A stretch of DNA of 59,726 bases from Bacteroidales bacterium UBA2712. GTDB lineage: Bacteria; Bacteroidota; Bacteroidia; Bacteroidales; Paludibacteraceae. The stretch covers positions 1 through 59,726 of the forward strand of contig DEKW01000001.1 of assembly GCA_002354055.1 (NCBI GenBank), given 5' to 3'. The position numbers were made by a program, and so were the translations under genes. Below, one piece after another: positions 31,009-40,024 of the stretch (position 1 is the first letter of the stretch; the number at the start of each line of letters is the position of its first letter). The notes below the pieces were generated by a model. That model was not told the DNA's origin. It did not search any database and worked only from the letters and a program-made list of their open reading frames with translations.

Positions 31009-32538
31009 TTAATCTTTGATGAGGTTCTTTCCCGTCATCTCTTTCGGCTGCTCAATGCCTAAGATATGACAGATGGAAGGTGCGACATCTGCAAGAATAC
31101 CATTCTCTACGCGCGCGCTCGTGTGATCCTTACTTACATATACAAACGGAACGGGGTTGAGCGAGTGCGCCGTGTTTGGCGTACCGTCCGCGTTGATGGC
31201 ATTATCGCAGTTGCCGTGGTCGGCAATGATGATGATCTCGTAGTCGTTGCGCAAAGCGGCTTCCACGGTCTCATTCACGCAGATATCTATCGCTGTAATA
31301 GCCTGCTGGATCGAGTTATACACGCCCGTATGACCCACCATGTCTCCGTTTGCGTAGTTGAGGATGATGCAATCGTATTTCCGGCTGTTGAGTGCGTCAC
31401 GAAGCGCGATAGTCACTTCCGGAGCGGACATCATCGGCTGCAAGTCATAAGTGGCTACCTTCGGGGAAGGAATCAAGATACGATCCTCGTTCTCGAACTC
31501 CGCCTCGCGGCCGCCGTTGAAGAAGAAGGTCACGTGTGCGAACTTCTCCGTCTCGGCGATACGGAGTTGTTTGAGGCCTAACTTGCTGACCACTTCGCCT
31601 AAAGTGTTGGTTACGTTCTCTTTGGGGAAGAGCACATGCAGTCCTTGGAAGGAACTGTCATACGGGGTCATGCAGCAGTAATGCAGGTTTTTAATGGTCT
31701 TCATCCCTTGCTCAGGCATGTCTTGCTGCGTGAGCGCAATAGTAATCTCTTTCGCGCGGTCGTTGCGGTAATTGAAGAAGATCACGGCGTCGCCTTCCTC
31801 GATGGTCGCTAAGGGTTTGCCGTTGCGGACGTGTACAATCGGCTTGATGAACTCGTCCGTCACCTCTGCCTTGTAGCTGGCTTCCATCGCCTCGTGCATC
31901 GACTCGAAAGCCTCGCCTTGACCGTTCACCAACAAGTCATATCCGACCTTCACGCGCTCCCACCGTTTGTCGCGGTCCATGGCGTAGAAACGGCCGATGA
32001 TTGAGGCGATCTCTCCGGCAGACTTGGCGCAATGTTCCTCCAGGCGGTCAATAAAACCGATACCGGAATGGGGGTCGGTGTCACGTCCGTCCATGAAACA
32101 GTGGATGAAGGTCTTGCCCTGCAGACCGTATTTAGCTGCGATGTCGCAGAGGTAGAAGAGGTGCTCCAGACTCGAGTGTACACCGCCGTCGGAAGTCAAA
32201 CCCATGAAGTGGATCTTCTTTCCGCTCTCTTTGGCATAACTGAAGACCGCCTTGATCTCCGGATTCTCGAGGATAGAGCCGTCTTTGCAAGCGCGGTTGA
32301 TCTTCACCAAGTCCTGATAAACGACACGTCCGGCTCCGATATTGAGGTGTCCGACCTCGGAGTTACCCATCTGTCCGTCGGGCAGACCGACATTCTCGCC
32401 GCTGGCTTGCAGTTGCGAGTTCGGGTATTTCGCCAACAACGCGTCCCAGTGGGGCGTCGAGGTACAATAGATAGCATCGGCGGTATCCTTATGACCGATA
32501 CCCCAGCCATCCAAAATCATTAATAATGCTTTACTCAT
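31009..32538 (-). CDS. gpmI: 2,3-bisphosphoglycerate-independent phosphoglycerate mutase
   Basis: This Mn-dependent alkaline-phosphatase-superfamily enzyme interconverts 3- and 2-phosphoglycerate. The phospho-serine is Ser60 in GQMGNSEVGH. Metal motifs are ILDGWG near the start and IIADHGNCDN, NGDMVGHTG and ADVAPSICHILG in the C-terminal half. The 509-residue length is normal. It follows smpB, separated by a 47-bp spacer that is largely family-B repeat. Confidence 0.97.
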   Translation of the reverse strand: MSKALLMILDGWGIGHKDTADAIYCTSTPHWDALLAKYPNSQLQASGENVGLPDGQMGNSEVGHLNIGAGRVVYQDLVKINRACKDGSILENPEIKAVFSYAKESGKKIHFMGLTSDGGVHSSLEHLFYLCDIAAKYGLQGKTFIHCFMDGRDTDPHSGIGFIDRLEEHCAKSAGEIASIIGRFYAMDRDKRWERVKVGYDLLVNGQGEAFESMHEAMEASYKAEVTDEFIKPIVHVRNGKPLATIEEGDAVIFFNYRNDRAKEITIALTQQDMPEQGMKTIKNLHYCCMTPYDSSFQGLHVLFPKENVTNTLGEVVSKLGLKQLRIAETEKFAHVTFFFNGGREAEFENEDRILIPSPKVATYDLQPMMSAPEVTIALRDALNSRKYDCIILNYANGDMVGHTGVYNSIQQAITAIDICVNETVEAALRNDYEIIIIADHGNCDNAINADGTPNTAHSLNPVPFVYVSKDHTSARVENGILADVAPSICHILGIEQPKEMTGKNLIKD

Positions 32539-32540
32539 AA

Positions 32541-32570
32541 AACTATTTACTATTTAATCATTTACCATTT
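32541..32570. repeat. Family-B 15-bp repeat upstream of gpmI
   Basis: Coding strand: AAATGGTAAATGATT then AAATAGTAAATAGTT. It ends three bases before the gpmI ATG, inside the translation-initiation region. Confidence 0.8.
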
Positions 32571-32585
32571 CTTTATTCACTTCGT

Positions 32586-33065
32586 TCATACGATCTGCTT
32601 CGCCGTATGGTTCATTTTGCGCATTTGTGCCATCTCGCGTTTGTCATCCGCTTCGCGAAGCGATTGACGCTTGTCGTAAGTGTGCTTACCCTGGCAGAGC
32701 GCAATCTCCACTTTTGCCAGGCCTTTCTCGTTGATAAAGAGTACCAGCGGGATGATGGTCTTGCCGGTATCTTTGGTCGCTTTCTCGAGTTTGCGGATCT
32801 CTTTGCGCTGCAAGAGCAGCTTGCGGTCACGTTTGGCATCATGGTTGGCGTACGAACCGAAACGGTACTCGGCGATGTGCATCTGTTTGATGTACATCTC
32901 TCCGTGCTCAACCGCGCAGTAGCTATCCACCAGCGAAGCTTTGCCTTCACGGATAGACTTGATCTCCGTGCCGAAGAGCTGAATACCCGCGGTGTAGCGG
33001 TCGAGGATGATATACTCAAACCTCGCGCGCTTATTCTCGATCCGTATGTTGCTCTTGTTCCTCAT
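32586..33065 (-). CDS. smpB: SsrA-binding protein SmpB
   Basis: SmpB binds tmRNA and delivers it to stalled ribosomes. The beta-barrel core (IENKRARFEYIILDRYTAGIQL..., GTEIKSIREGKASLVDSYC) and the basic C-terminal tail (KHTYDKRQSLREADDKREMAQ...) are typical. Length is 159. The start codon lies 35 bp inside the preceding CNNM gene. Confidence 0.97.
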   Translation of the reverse strand: MRNKSNIRIENKRARFEYIILDRYTAGIQLFGTEIKSIREGKASLVDSYCAVEHGEMYIKQMHIAEYRFGSYANHDAKRDRKLLLQRKEIRKLEKATKDTGKTIIPLVLFINEKGLAKVEIALCQGKHTYDKRQSLREADDKREMAQMRKMNHTAKQIV

Positions 33066-34182
33066 TTACCTTGCCCTTACCTTGGCTTTGACCGTCGCTT
33101 GACTGTCGGTTGACCGTCGTTTCACCGTCGGGATTGACTGCTAATTTCTTATACTTCTTCTGCCGTTGTTCCCATCGCTCGCGTGCATACTGCTGCATGT
33201 CGATGACCGTGTCGTTTTCGTCGATGATCTCCAGGCCGAAAATCGTCTCGATGATGTCCTCCAGTGTCAGGATGCCGACGAACATGCCATATTCATCGAT
33301 GACCTGGGCGATCTGGCTCTTTTGCTTGAGCATAGAATCAAAGATCGTACCGAGAGTGAGGTCCTGATCGAATGCCGGCAATGGTCGTTTGATGCTGCCT
33401 AAGGTCTTGCGGAAGTGATCCTCCGTGAGATCCTCCAAGGCATCGTTCCGCAGGATGTAGCCGGTGATATACTCCGGCGCTTCGGGTTTGTAGAGCGGAA
33501 TGCGGGAGAAATGGTCGTACTCGTCATTGTCGTAGTAGGCGCGGAGGGTCATGTTCTCCGGCGCAATCTTCGCCACCACGCGCGGCGTCATGACGTCATA
33601 GGCATGGATGGAATCCAAACGCATGAGGTTCGAGAAGATCTTATTCTCGTCCTCGTCCACAACACCTTCTTCTTCGCCGACATTCACCATCGCCAGAACC
33701 TCTTCGCGGCTCACGGAGGGATCATCTTCGTTGTCCGGGACCATGCGGGAAATGAGTTCGACGAGCCACACCAAGGGGTAAAGCACGAAGATCAAGACCC
33801 GGATGACACGTGCGGTCAAGCCCATCAGCTCGCGCCAATAGGTTGTGCCGATGACTTTCGGGATGATCTCGCCGAAAAAGAGGATGAGGATGGTGGTGAT
33901 GGCGGAAACCAAACCGAACCACTTGCTGCCGAAGACCGCAGTTGCCTGCATACCCACGCCGGCAGCTCCGATGGTGTTTGCAATCGTATTCAACGAGAGA
34001 ATCGCCGCTAAGGGACGACCTGTATCTTCTTTGTACGCGCTCATCAGTTTCGCGGGCGCATAACCTTCCTCCTCACGCAGATTAATATAACTCAGAGACG
34101 TGGACATCAGTACTGATTCCAGCACGGAACACAGAAAACTGACCGCCATCGCGCCAAATAAAAACAATAGTAATAATCCCAT
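33031..34182 (-). CDS. CNNM/DUF21-CBS membrane protein (HlyC/CorC-like, ion transport)
   Basis: I choose the ATG at 34182 (MGLLLLFLFGAMAVSFL), since the upstream ATG at 34230 lies in the -33 promoter box. The 383-residue protein has a DUF21/CNNM membrane domain (about 1-170, with VLESVLMSTS and FFGEIIPKVIG) and a CBS pair (about 195-335, VMTPRVVAKIAP, IDEYGMFVGILTLEDIIETIFG). It lacks the C-terminal CorC/HlyC domain. The C-terminal 25 residues (TTVNRQSSDGQSQGKG...) are encoded by a family-C 11-bp repeat and overlap smpB by 35 bp. Mg2+ transport is the role of related proteins. Not proven here. Confidence 0.9.
   Translation of the reverse strand: MGLLLLFLFGAMAVSFLCSVLESVLMSTSLSYINLREEEGYAPAKLMSAYKEDTGRPLAAILSLNTIANTIGAAGVGMQATAVFGSKWFGLVSAITTILILFFGEIIPKVIGTTYWRELMGLTARVIRVLIFVLYPLVWLVELISRMVPDNEDDPSVSREEVLAMVNVGEEEGVVDEDENKIFSNLMRLDSIHAYDVMTPRVVAKIAPENMTLRAYYDNDEYDHFSRIPLYKPEAPEYITGYILRNDALEDLTEDHFRKTLGSIKRPLPAFDQDLTLGTIFDSMLKQKSQIAQVIDEYGMFVGILTLEDIIETIFGLEIIDENDTVIDMQQYARERWEQRQKKYKKLAVNPDGETTVNRQSSDGQSQGKGKVNEEQEQHTDRE
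33088..33131. repeat. Family-C 11-bp repeat (four units) in the CNNM gene C-terminus
   Basis: TTGACCGTCGC, TTGACTGTCGG, TTGACCGTCGT and TTCACCGTCGG are contiguous. The flanks TTGGCT on one side and GATT on the other match those of the ileS tract. Confidence 0.92.
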
Positions 34183-34199
34183 AAATGCTAAAATTCGTG

Positions 34200-34231
34200 C
34201 AAAGGTACTACTTTTTTGCGAAATATGCAAA
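34200..34231 (-). promoter_or_regulatory. Promoter of the CNNM-smpB-gpmI cluster
   Basis: On the minus strand TTTG (34228-34231), 20 bp and TACCTTTG (34200-34207), 18 bp upstream of the chosen start. Confidence 0.85.
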
Positions 34232-34263
34232 TAAAAAGCATTTTTTAGCCGGAAAGTGCACTA

Positions 34264-34800
34264 TTATCGCACCTTGAGGATGTTTCGGGCGATAGAAGAA
34301 GCGATATACGCAAAGAGAACCGACCCCACGGGGATCCATACCCAAAGGGTTTCCGGGGCAAAGAAATCCACCCAAGGATTCGCGATTGCGGGCTCTTGTG
34401 CAAAAGGATTGAAGATCAACGCCGCCGCCCAGATGGCTACTAATCCGATGCCGATGAGCGAAGCCAAGAAAGCATGCATGTCCAACAACCGCCGGTAGTA
34501 CAGATAGATCCACACCGGAAGGAGGAGAAAAAGGATGGTGGGCAGCCAGTAAGAGGCGATTCCCAATAAGATTCCCGTCCACAGACTCTCTTCCACCGAG
34601 GAGGCATGGCGTTTGATGGAGGTAAGTATGATGATAGTGATGAGGGATAGGAGCGAAGGGGTTGCGGCAAGGAGCCGGATCCATCCTTCGCTTTGGAATG
34701 CAGGGTCAAAAAAGACCCAGAGCGCACACCCCACTCCTGCCAGCAGCCAGAAGGCTATCGGCAGGGTGTGGTATAATATGGTCTGCGTGCGACGAGTCAA
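34264..34800 (-). CDS. Hypothetical integral membrane protein with TTG start
   Basis: This 178-residue protein has about five hydrophobic helices (IAFWLLAGVGCALWVFF, LLSLITIIILTS, GILLGIASYWLPTILFLLLPVWIYLYY, FLASLIGIGLVAIWAAALIF, VWIPVGSVLFAYIASSIA). No conserved family is recognised. There is no ATG near the N-terminus. The first start-like codon is TTG at 34800, which directly abuts a heptamer repeat tract. It is the last gene after the M3 peptidase. Confidence 0.65.
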   Translation of the reverse strand: MTRRTQTILYHTLPIAFWLLAGVGCALWVFFDPAFQSEGWIRLLAATPSLLSLITIIILTSIKRHASSVEESLWTGILLGIASYWLPTILFLLLPVWIYLYYRRLLDMHAFLASLIGIGLVAIWAAALIFNPFAQEPAIANPWVDFFAPETLWVWIPVGSVLFAYIASSIARNILKVR

Positions 34801-34805
34801 TTTTT

Positions 34806-34829
34806 CAATTCACAATTCACAATTCACAA
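34806..34829. repeat. Heptamer repeat CAATTCA (3.4 copies)
   Basis: CAATTCA occurs three times in tandem and continues as CAA. It touches the start region of the hypothetical membrane protein. Confidence 0.88.
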
Positions 34830-34846
34830 AGCGTCCTATCGGCTTT

Positions 34847-34878
34847 TGTACATTGTAAATTGTACATTGTACATTGTT
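34847..34878. repeat. Heptamer repeat TGTACAT (about 4.5 copies)
   Basis: TGTACAT, TGTAAAT, TGTACAT, TGTACAT and TGTT follow in tandem, with internal self-complementarity (TGTACA). It overlaps the end of the M3 peptidase gene. Confidence 0.88.
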
Positions 34879-37000
34879 ATTCTATAAATCCCTTGCGGCG
34901 GAGGAGATGAGCGGGGTCTGCTTCTTTGCCGCGGAACTCCAGATAGAGCTCCTGCGCGTCGCGTGTACCGCCTTGCTCCAGGAGGTGACGCCAGCGTGCC
35001 GCAGTAGCCGGTTCGAAGAGGTCTCCGGTTTCCTTGAAAGCCGCAAAAGCGTCCGCATCGAGCACCGCCGCCCAGGTATAGCTGTAATAGCCGGCCTCGT
35101 AACCGGTGGTGAAGATATGGTTGTAGAAAGTCGGGCGGTAACGAACGATGATCTCGTCGATCATGCCCATCTTCTCGAGGCTCGCTTTCTCAAAGGCGTT
35201 GACATCGAGGCCTTCTGCACTCGTCAGCTCGTGGAAATCCATGTCGAGGATGGATGCGGAGAGGAGCTCGGTGGTTACGAAGCCCTGGTTGAACTTACCG
35301 GCAGCGTTGATCTTCGCAATCAGGCTGTCGGGGATCACTTCGCCTGTCTGGTAATGGAAAGCGTACGTCTTGAGGACCTCCGGCTCGTATGCGTAGTTCT
35401 CCATAAACTGCGAGGGCAGTTCCACGAAATCACGCGGGGTGTTAGTACCCGAAAGGCTCTTGTAGTGCGCCTTCGATAGCAGGCCGTGCAGGGCGTGACC
35501 GAACTCGTGGAAGAGGGTCTCTACATCGTCCATCGAGAGCAGCGAAGGATTGCCGGCGGTCGGTTTGTTGAAGTTACCGACATTGATGATTACCGGACGA
35601 TGATCCACGCCTTCCGCATCGATATACTGCGGCAGGATATTGTTCATCCATGCGCCCGGACGTTTGCCTGCACGCGGGAAATAATCGGTATAGAGAATGC
35701 CCACCAGCGCGCCATCGGCGTCGGTCACCTTGAAGACCTCTACCTCGGGGTTATACACCGGCATGTCTTTGAGCGGCTCAAACTGCAGGCCGAAGAGCTT
35801 CGTAGCGACGCCAAAAGCACCTTTGCGGACGTTGTTGAGCTCAAAATAGGGCTTCAACTCCTCCTCGTCCAGCGCATATTTGGCCTTGCGCAGCTTCTCC
35901 GCGTAGTACCACCAGTCCCAAGGCTGGAGCAAAATCTGATTGTCTGTGTGGGGGTCTTGCGCCATCTTCTCCTCGTCCATGAGTTTTTGGAGTTCGGCGG
36001 CTTCACGTTTGGCAGCCTCTAACGACGGAGCCCATACTGACGCGAGGAAAGCGTCCACCGTCTGATGATTTTTCGCCATACAGTCGGCGAGGATATAGTC
36101 CGCGGGGTTGTCATAGCCGAAGAGTTTGGCTTTCTCGATACGCAGCTCCATCTCGCGAATGATGACCGGTTTGTTGTCATGGTCGTTATCGTGGTTGCCG
36201 CGGGTGGTATAAGCCATCAGCAGCTCCTTGCGCAACTCGCGGTTCTCGCAGTACTGGAGAACCGGCGTGAAGGAAGTACGTTTCGGCGTGAAGAGCCACT
36301 CACCCGGATGACCGGCCGCCGCAGCTTCTTCTGCAGCCGCAGCCTTGGCGGACTCAGGAAGGCCTTTCAGCTCCGCCTCGTCTTTCACAAAATACTGATA
36401 GGCGTTGGTCTCTGCCACCACGTTGTTGCCGAACTGCAGAGAGAGCAGCGCGAGCTCCTGATTGATGGCTTTGAGGCGCTCTTTCTTGTCCTCCGGCAGG
36501 TTCGCGCCGTTGTCCGCAAAGGCCTTGTAGGTCTCCGTCACGAGGCGCATCTGCTCAGGGTTGAGGCCCAACTGATCACGCTGGTCGTAAACAAACTTCA
36601 CGCGCTGGAAGAGCTTGTCGTTGAGGATGATGCCGTCGCTCAGCTCCGAGAGCATCGGGCTCACTTGCTCGGCGATAGCGTTCATCTCATCGTTGCCGTC
36701 CGCCTCGAGGACATTGAAGAACACACCCTGTACGCGGTCCAGCAGAAGGCCTGCGCGATCGAGCGCCACAATCGTGTTCTCGAAGGTCGGCTCGGCTTCG
36801 TTATTCACGATGGCATCTATCTCCGCTTTGTTTTCCGCGATAGCCGCCTCGAAAGCCGGCAGATAGTGCTCGTTCTTCACTTGATCAAAAGCCGGCACGC
36901 CATAAGGGGTGTTCGGCTGATCCAACAGAGGGTTGGAACCCGATTTGCTGCATGCTAATAAACTCATAGCAATAGCTCCTAAAATAAATAATTTCTTCAT
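34877..37000 (-). CDS. M3-family metallopeptidase (peptidyl-dipeptidase Dcp-like), lipoprotein
   Basis: The 707-residue zinc peptidase has a lipoprotein signal (MKKLFILGAIAMSLLACSKS, lipobox LLAC) and the active-site motif TLFHEFGHALHGLLS with a downstream Glu in the ESYAY-like position. Flanking conserved stretches are NVGNFNKPTAGNPSLLSMDDV and SGTNTPRDFVELPSQFMENY. Dcp-type enzymes remove C-terminal dipeptides. It is predicted to be anchored in the envelope. It is the fourth gene after ileS, 16 bp downstream of the AsmA gene. Confidence 0.94.
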   Translation of the reverse strand: MKKLFILGAIAMSLLACSKSGSNPLLDQPNTPYGVPAFDQVKNEHYLPAFEAAIAENKAEIDAIVNNEAEPTFENTIVALDRAGLLLDRVQGVFFNVLEADGNDEMNAIAEQVSPMLSELSDGIILNDKLFQRVKFVYDQRDQLGLNPEQMRLVTETYKAFADNGANLPEDKKERLKAINQELALLSLQFGNNVVAETNAYQYFVKDEAELKGLPESAKAAAAEEAAAAGHPGEWLFTPKRTSFTPVLQYCENRELRKELLMAYTTRGNHDNDHDNKPVIIREMELRIEKAKLFGYDNPADYILADCMAKNHQTVDAFLASVWAPSLEAAKREAAELQKLMDEEKMAQDPHTDNQILLQPWDWWYYAEKLRKAKYALDEEELKPYFELNNVRKGAFGVATKLFGLQFEPLKDMPVYNPEVEVFKVTDADGALVGILYTDYFPRAGKRPGAWMNNILPQYIDAEGVDHRPVIINVGNFNKPTAGNPSLLSMDDVETLFHEFGHALHGLLSKAHYKSLSGTNTPRDFVELPSQFMENYAYEPEVLKTYAFHYQTGEVIPDSLIAKINAAGKFNQGFVTTELLSASILDMDFHELTSAEGLDVNAFEKASLEKMGMIDEIIVRYRPTFYNHIFTTGYEAGYYSYTWAAVLDADAFAAFKETGDLFEPATAARWRHLLEQGGTRDAQELYLEFRGKEADPAHLLRRKGFIE

Positions 37001-37016
37001 ATTGTAATGTTTATTC

Positions 37017-40016
37017 TTACTGTATCCGGACGTTTTTCTCCATAGATTTCTTGATCAGCTGGCGGAGCTCCAGGGATTGCGTGTCGGCCTTTTGGTACCA
37101 ATGGGGCTTGAAATCCTGAGCGTACTTGCATTTCGCTAACTTGATCTGCAAGTTATCCATCGTACCGCCCACGTGCACGCCTAAATAAATAGGACTAAGG
37201 ACGTTGATGTCGTAGTTGAAGGTCATGTCCGTGCGATGCCGTCCGCCGAGCGCCACCATGTAGTTATCCATCTGCACGCAGAGCGGATAGACGTCAATCT
37301 CGTTCTTGTAAATCGTGATCTCCGCATTGAGGGAGTCGATCTTGTTCTCTGTTTTCTTCTTGAACATCAGCAGTTTGCTAATCGTCGAGAAGGTCTCACT
37401 ATCTAGTACTACCAAGTCTTTTCCCGTGAGCGACGAAGCGCCGCGGAGGGTGGACATCTTCGGTTTGTAGTACTCATTGAGGTAGGTCTCTACCGCCAAG
37501 TGGAACTGCGCTGCGCCCTTGAAGGAGGCAAGCATCGGAACCATCTCCTCCAGATCCGGAATCATCGACAGCAATTCGTCGATATCCACATCGATCATAT
37601 GGTAGTCGAAGCCTAAATAGAGGTGGTTGCGGCGCGGCGTGGAGTAGATCGCCGTCAGTTGCAGTTTGGCTGCACGGCATACAAAACCCACTTCGTCCAA
37701 GATCAGCTTGCCGTTCTTGACGTAGATTCCGCCCTTCAGGTCTTTGGCGTTCTGATTGAAGATTTCCACCTCACGCATGTGCGTACTGAGCGTCAGATCT
37801 ACGTCCGTCGGCACGAGGAATGGATCGGCTTCGCCTGCTTGGGTGTTTGAGCCTGCGGCTTGGTTTGAGGCTTCGCCTTTGTTTGAGACTTCGTCTTGGT
37901 TGGAAGAAGTTTGGTTTGTTTCTTCCTCGGCACCTTTGTCAGCAGAGAACCATGCGAGAAGTTGGTTCGCGTCACAATGGTTGGAAACGACCTCTAACTC
38001 GCCCTGTAAGATATCCTCGTGGCGGAACCATTTGCCGATGTTACGTACGTTACCTTTTAGCTCCAGGTCGGAGTTGCCCAACACAATGCGGCTGTTGTCA
38101 ATCGCCATCTCGCGGTTGGAGTACTTAAATTCGATAGAAGGGATGATTACTGCTTCAGGCAGACGGGAAGGTAAGTTCAGGAAACCGTCTTTGAGGTTGA
38201 TCTTCAGCCGCGGGTTCCATTTGAGGAGTGCGTTCTCGCCGTCTTTGTTATAGCGCGATGCGGCTTCTAAAGCCAGAGAACCGGTTTTTGCCTTCAGCTC
38301 TTCGCCCATGGAGGCTGTTAAGGCTTGCGTCTTGAGTTTGGCGCTGATCTTCTGTCCGCCGCTGACGAACGCTTCCAACTCCGAGGCTTTCAGGTCTGCG
38401 AGGATGGTGTCATATTTCGCATCCAAGACATCGAAAGCAAGCGAAGCGAAATACTCCTGCTCTTTGTTGAGGACATTAGCTGCTTCGGCTTTGAGGACCG
38501 GGGCATCAATCATAGCATGGGTAGCGTCTCCCATGACGAAGTCAATCTTGTCGCTCACAATCTCTGCGCGCGCCCAAGTAACGGATTTGCGAGAAGGTGT
38601 GGCGTTCGGGATTTGGATCTTCGCCGTACTATGAGGAAGGATAGCGATCATCGAGTCCTGCTCATAGCGGAGATCATCCAAAACCAAGTCCGCGGAGATA
38701 CGTCCTTTATGAAGTCGCATTTCCGTAAGGTCAGCAAGAGATATCTTCGATTTCATCGAGCCTTTTGCGCGTCCGAGGAGTGTCATGCTATCCGGCAGGA
38801 AGTATGCAAAATCGGGAAGATTGGCATCGAGTTTCAATGCCAGATCCAGCAACATATTTCCCATTAAGTCGTTGACTGTTCCGGTAGCAGAAAGTTTGCT
38901 GTCTTTGGTCCTGGCTGCCAGATTACGAATCGTCACGGCGGAAGGTTCTTTCTTATTCAGATCCAAGAGGGCATCGGCATCAAGCTCCAAATCCCGCAGT
39001 TTGTACGGAAGGGGTTTGTAGGCTCCTTCACCGTCCTCTAATGTCAAATGCGCTTTTACCAACGGCATAGCGTTCTCTCCTAAGAATCCTTTGATGTCCG
39101 CTTCCAAAGCGACCTTACCGTCCACCTCAATATCCTTCAACGCGGAGGTAAATTTCGCCGGGACAAGCGCCAAGAGCGGTTGGATTTGCCATTTATCTTT
39201 CGTAGCGACCCCTGCATCTATCCCGATGGAATCGCGAATATCTGCTGTTCCGCTCAATACGAGGGCAAACTCATTGACCGCTAATTCGGCACGTCGGAAA
39301 GCAAAATGCATGGTGTCTAAATTAACCGCCATGGGTGCATCGAGCGTCACATGCAGCGAATCGGCATATGTCTCGCCTTTGAGACTCGCACACACGTCTT
39401 GCGCATCGAGCGAGAGGAAAATATCCTCCCAACTATTTGCGCTGGCGCTCAAGTCCGTTTGACCGAGAGAAGCGCAGATTGTGTCCTTTTCATCGAGGAA
39501 AGTGATGGCGTTAGCTTTGATTCGAAGGCCATCCACACGCAAGGCGTCGAAGGGCAGAGAGAAAGCAGAAGTGTCTTCTTCCGTCGTGTCGGGTGAGGTA
39601 ACAAAAACATCCGTAAGGTTCGTCGTGCCATCCTCAGCTATGTAGAAATTGACGGTGGCATCGTCCAAAATCGCCTCGTGTACATGGAGGTTCTTGTTGT
39701 TTAAAAATTCCATCACATCTACAGTGGCTACCAGATGTTTTGCCTCCACTACTGTGTCATTCTGCGCACCGGCTTTGGGGTTAATGAGCAGTAGCCCATC
39801 GGCACGCAGACCAAAACGCGGGAAGGTGGAGAAGAAAGTTAGATCCACTTCTCCAATCTCATGCTCACAGGTGATGAACTTGTCCGCTGCTTGGCGGGCA
39901 ATAGGTGTCAGACGCTCAGGCGTGAAGACGACATAGCAAGCTATCGTAGCCGCTGCTATAACCACCAGCACGATGCCCAAGAGTGTCCAGCCAATGATTT
40001 TAAGGGCACGTTTCAT
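37017..40016 (-). CDS. AsmA-family large envelope protein
   Basis: This 999-residue protein has one N-terminal membrane helix (ALKIIGWTLLGIVLVVIAAATIACYVVF), followed by the AsmA N-terminal signature (FTPERLTPIARQAADKFI...) and long repetitive beta-rich sequence up to an AsmA_2-like C-terminal region (about 800-980). Such proteins span the periplasm and are linked to lipid transport or outer-membrane homeostasis. Residues about 698-740 are a low-complexity Gln/Asn/Ser/Glu linker (TNQTSSNQDEVSNKGEAS...) encoded by an 18-bp repeat. It lies 8 bp after the lipocalin-like lipoprotein gene. Confidence 0.9.
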   Translation of the reverse strand: MKRALKIIGWTLLGIVLVVIAAATIACYVVFTPERLTPIARQAADKFITCEHEIGEVDLTFFSTFPRFGLRADGLLLINPKAGAQNDTVVEAKHLVATVDVMEFLNNKNLHVHEAILDDATVNFYIAEDGTTNLTDVFVTSPDTTEEDTSAFSLPFDALRVDGLRIKANAITFLDEKDTICASLGQTDLSASANSWEDIFLSLDAQDVCASLKGETYADSLHVTLDAPMAVNLDTMHFAFRRAELAVNEFALVLSGTADIRDSIGIDAGVATKDKWQIQPLLALVPAKFTSALKDIEVDGKVALEADIKGFLGENAMPLVKAHLTLEDGEGAYKPLPYKLRDLELDADALLDLNKKEPSAVTIRNLAARTKDSKLSATGTVNDLMGNMLLDLALKLDANLPDFAYFLPDSMTLLGRAKGSMKSKISLADLTEMRLHKGRISADLVLDDLRYEQDSMIAILPHSTAKIQIPNATPSRKSVTWARAEIVSDKIDFVMGDATHAMIDAPVLKAEAANVLNKEQEYFASLAFDVLDAKYDTILADLKASELEAFVSGGQKISAKLKTQALTASMGEELKAKTGSLALEAASRYNKDGENALLKWNPRLKINLKDGFLNLPSRLPEAVIIPSIEFKYSNREMAIDNSRIVLGNSDLELKGNVRNIGKWFRHEDILQGELEVVSNHCDANQLLAWFSADKGAEEETNQTSSNQDEVSNKGEASNQAAGSNTQAGEADPFLVPTDVDLTLSTHMREVEIFNQNAKDLKGGIYVKNGKLILDEVGFVCRAAKLQLTAIYSTPRRNHLYLGFDYHMIDVDIDELLSMIPDLEEMVPMLASFKGAAQFHLAVETYLNEYYKPKMSTLRGASSLTGKDLVVLDSETFSTISKLLMFKKKTENKIDSLNAEITIYKNEIDVYPLCVQMDNYMVALGGRHRTDMTFNYDINVLSPIYLGVHVGGTMDNLQIKLAKCKYAQDFKPHWYQKADTQSLELRQLIKKSMEKNVRIQ
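37846..37917. repeat. 18-bp repeat with covarying mini-hairpins inside the AsmA gene
   Basis: TTTGAG-type units of 18 bp carry the cores AGCC-TGC-GGCT, AGGC-TTC-GCCT and AGAC-TTC-GTCT. A fourth unit is degenerate. Each core is a different but perfectly self-complementary 4-bp stem with a three-base loop. Confidence 0.82.
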
Positions 40017-40024
40017 AATTGTTT

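Noticed and set aside
34847..34878. TGTACAT array as a replication-origin or DnaA-box cluster
   Set aside because: No DnaA-box consensus (TTATNCACA) is present, and no dnaA or dnaN lies nearby.
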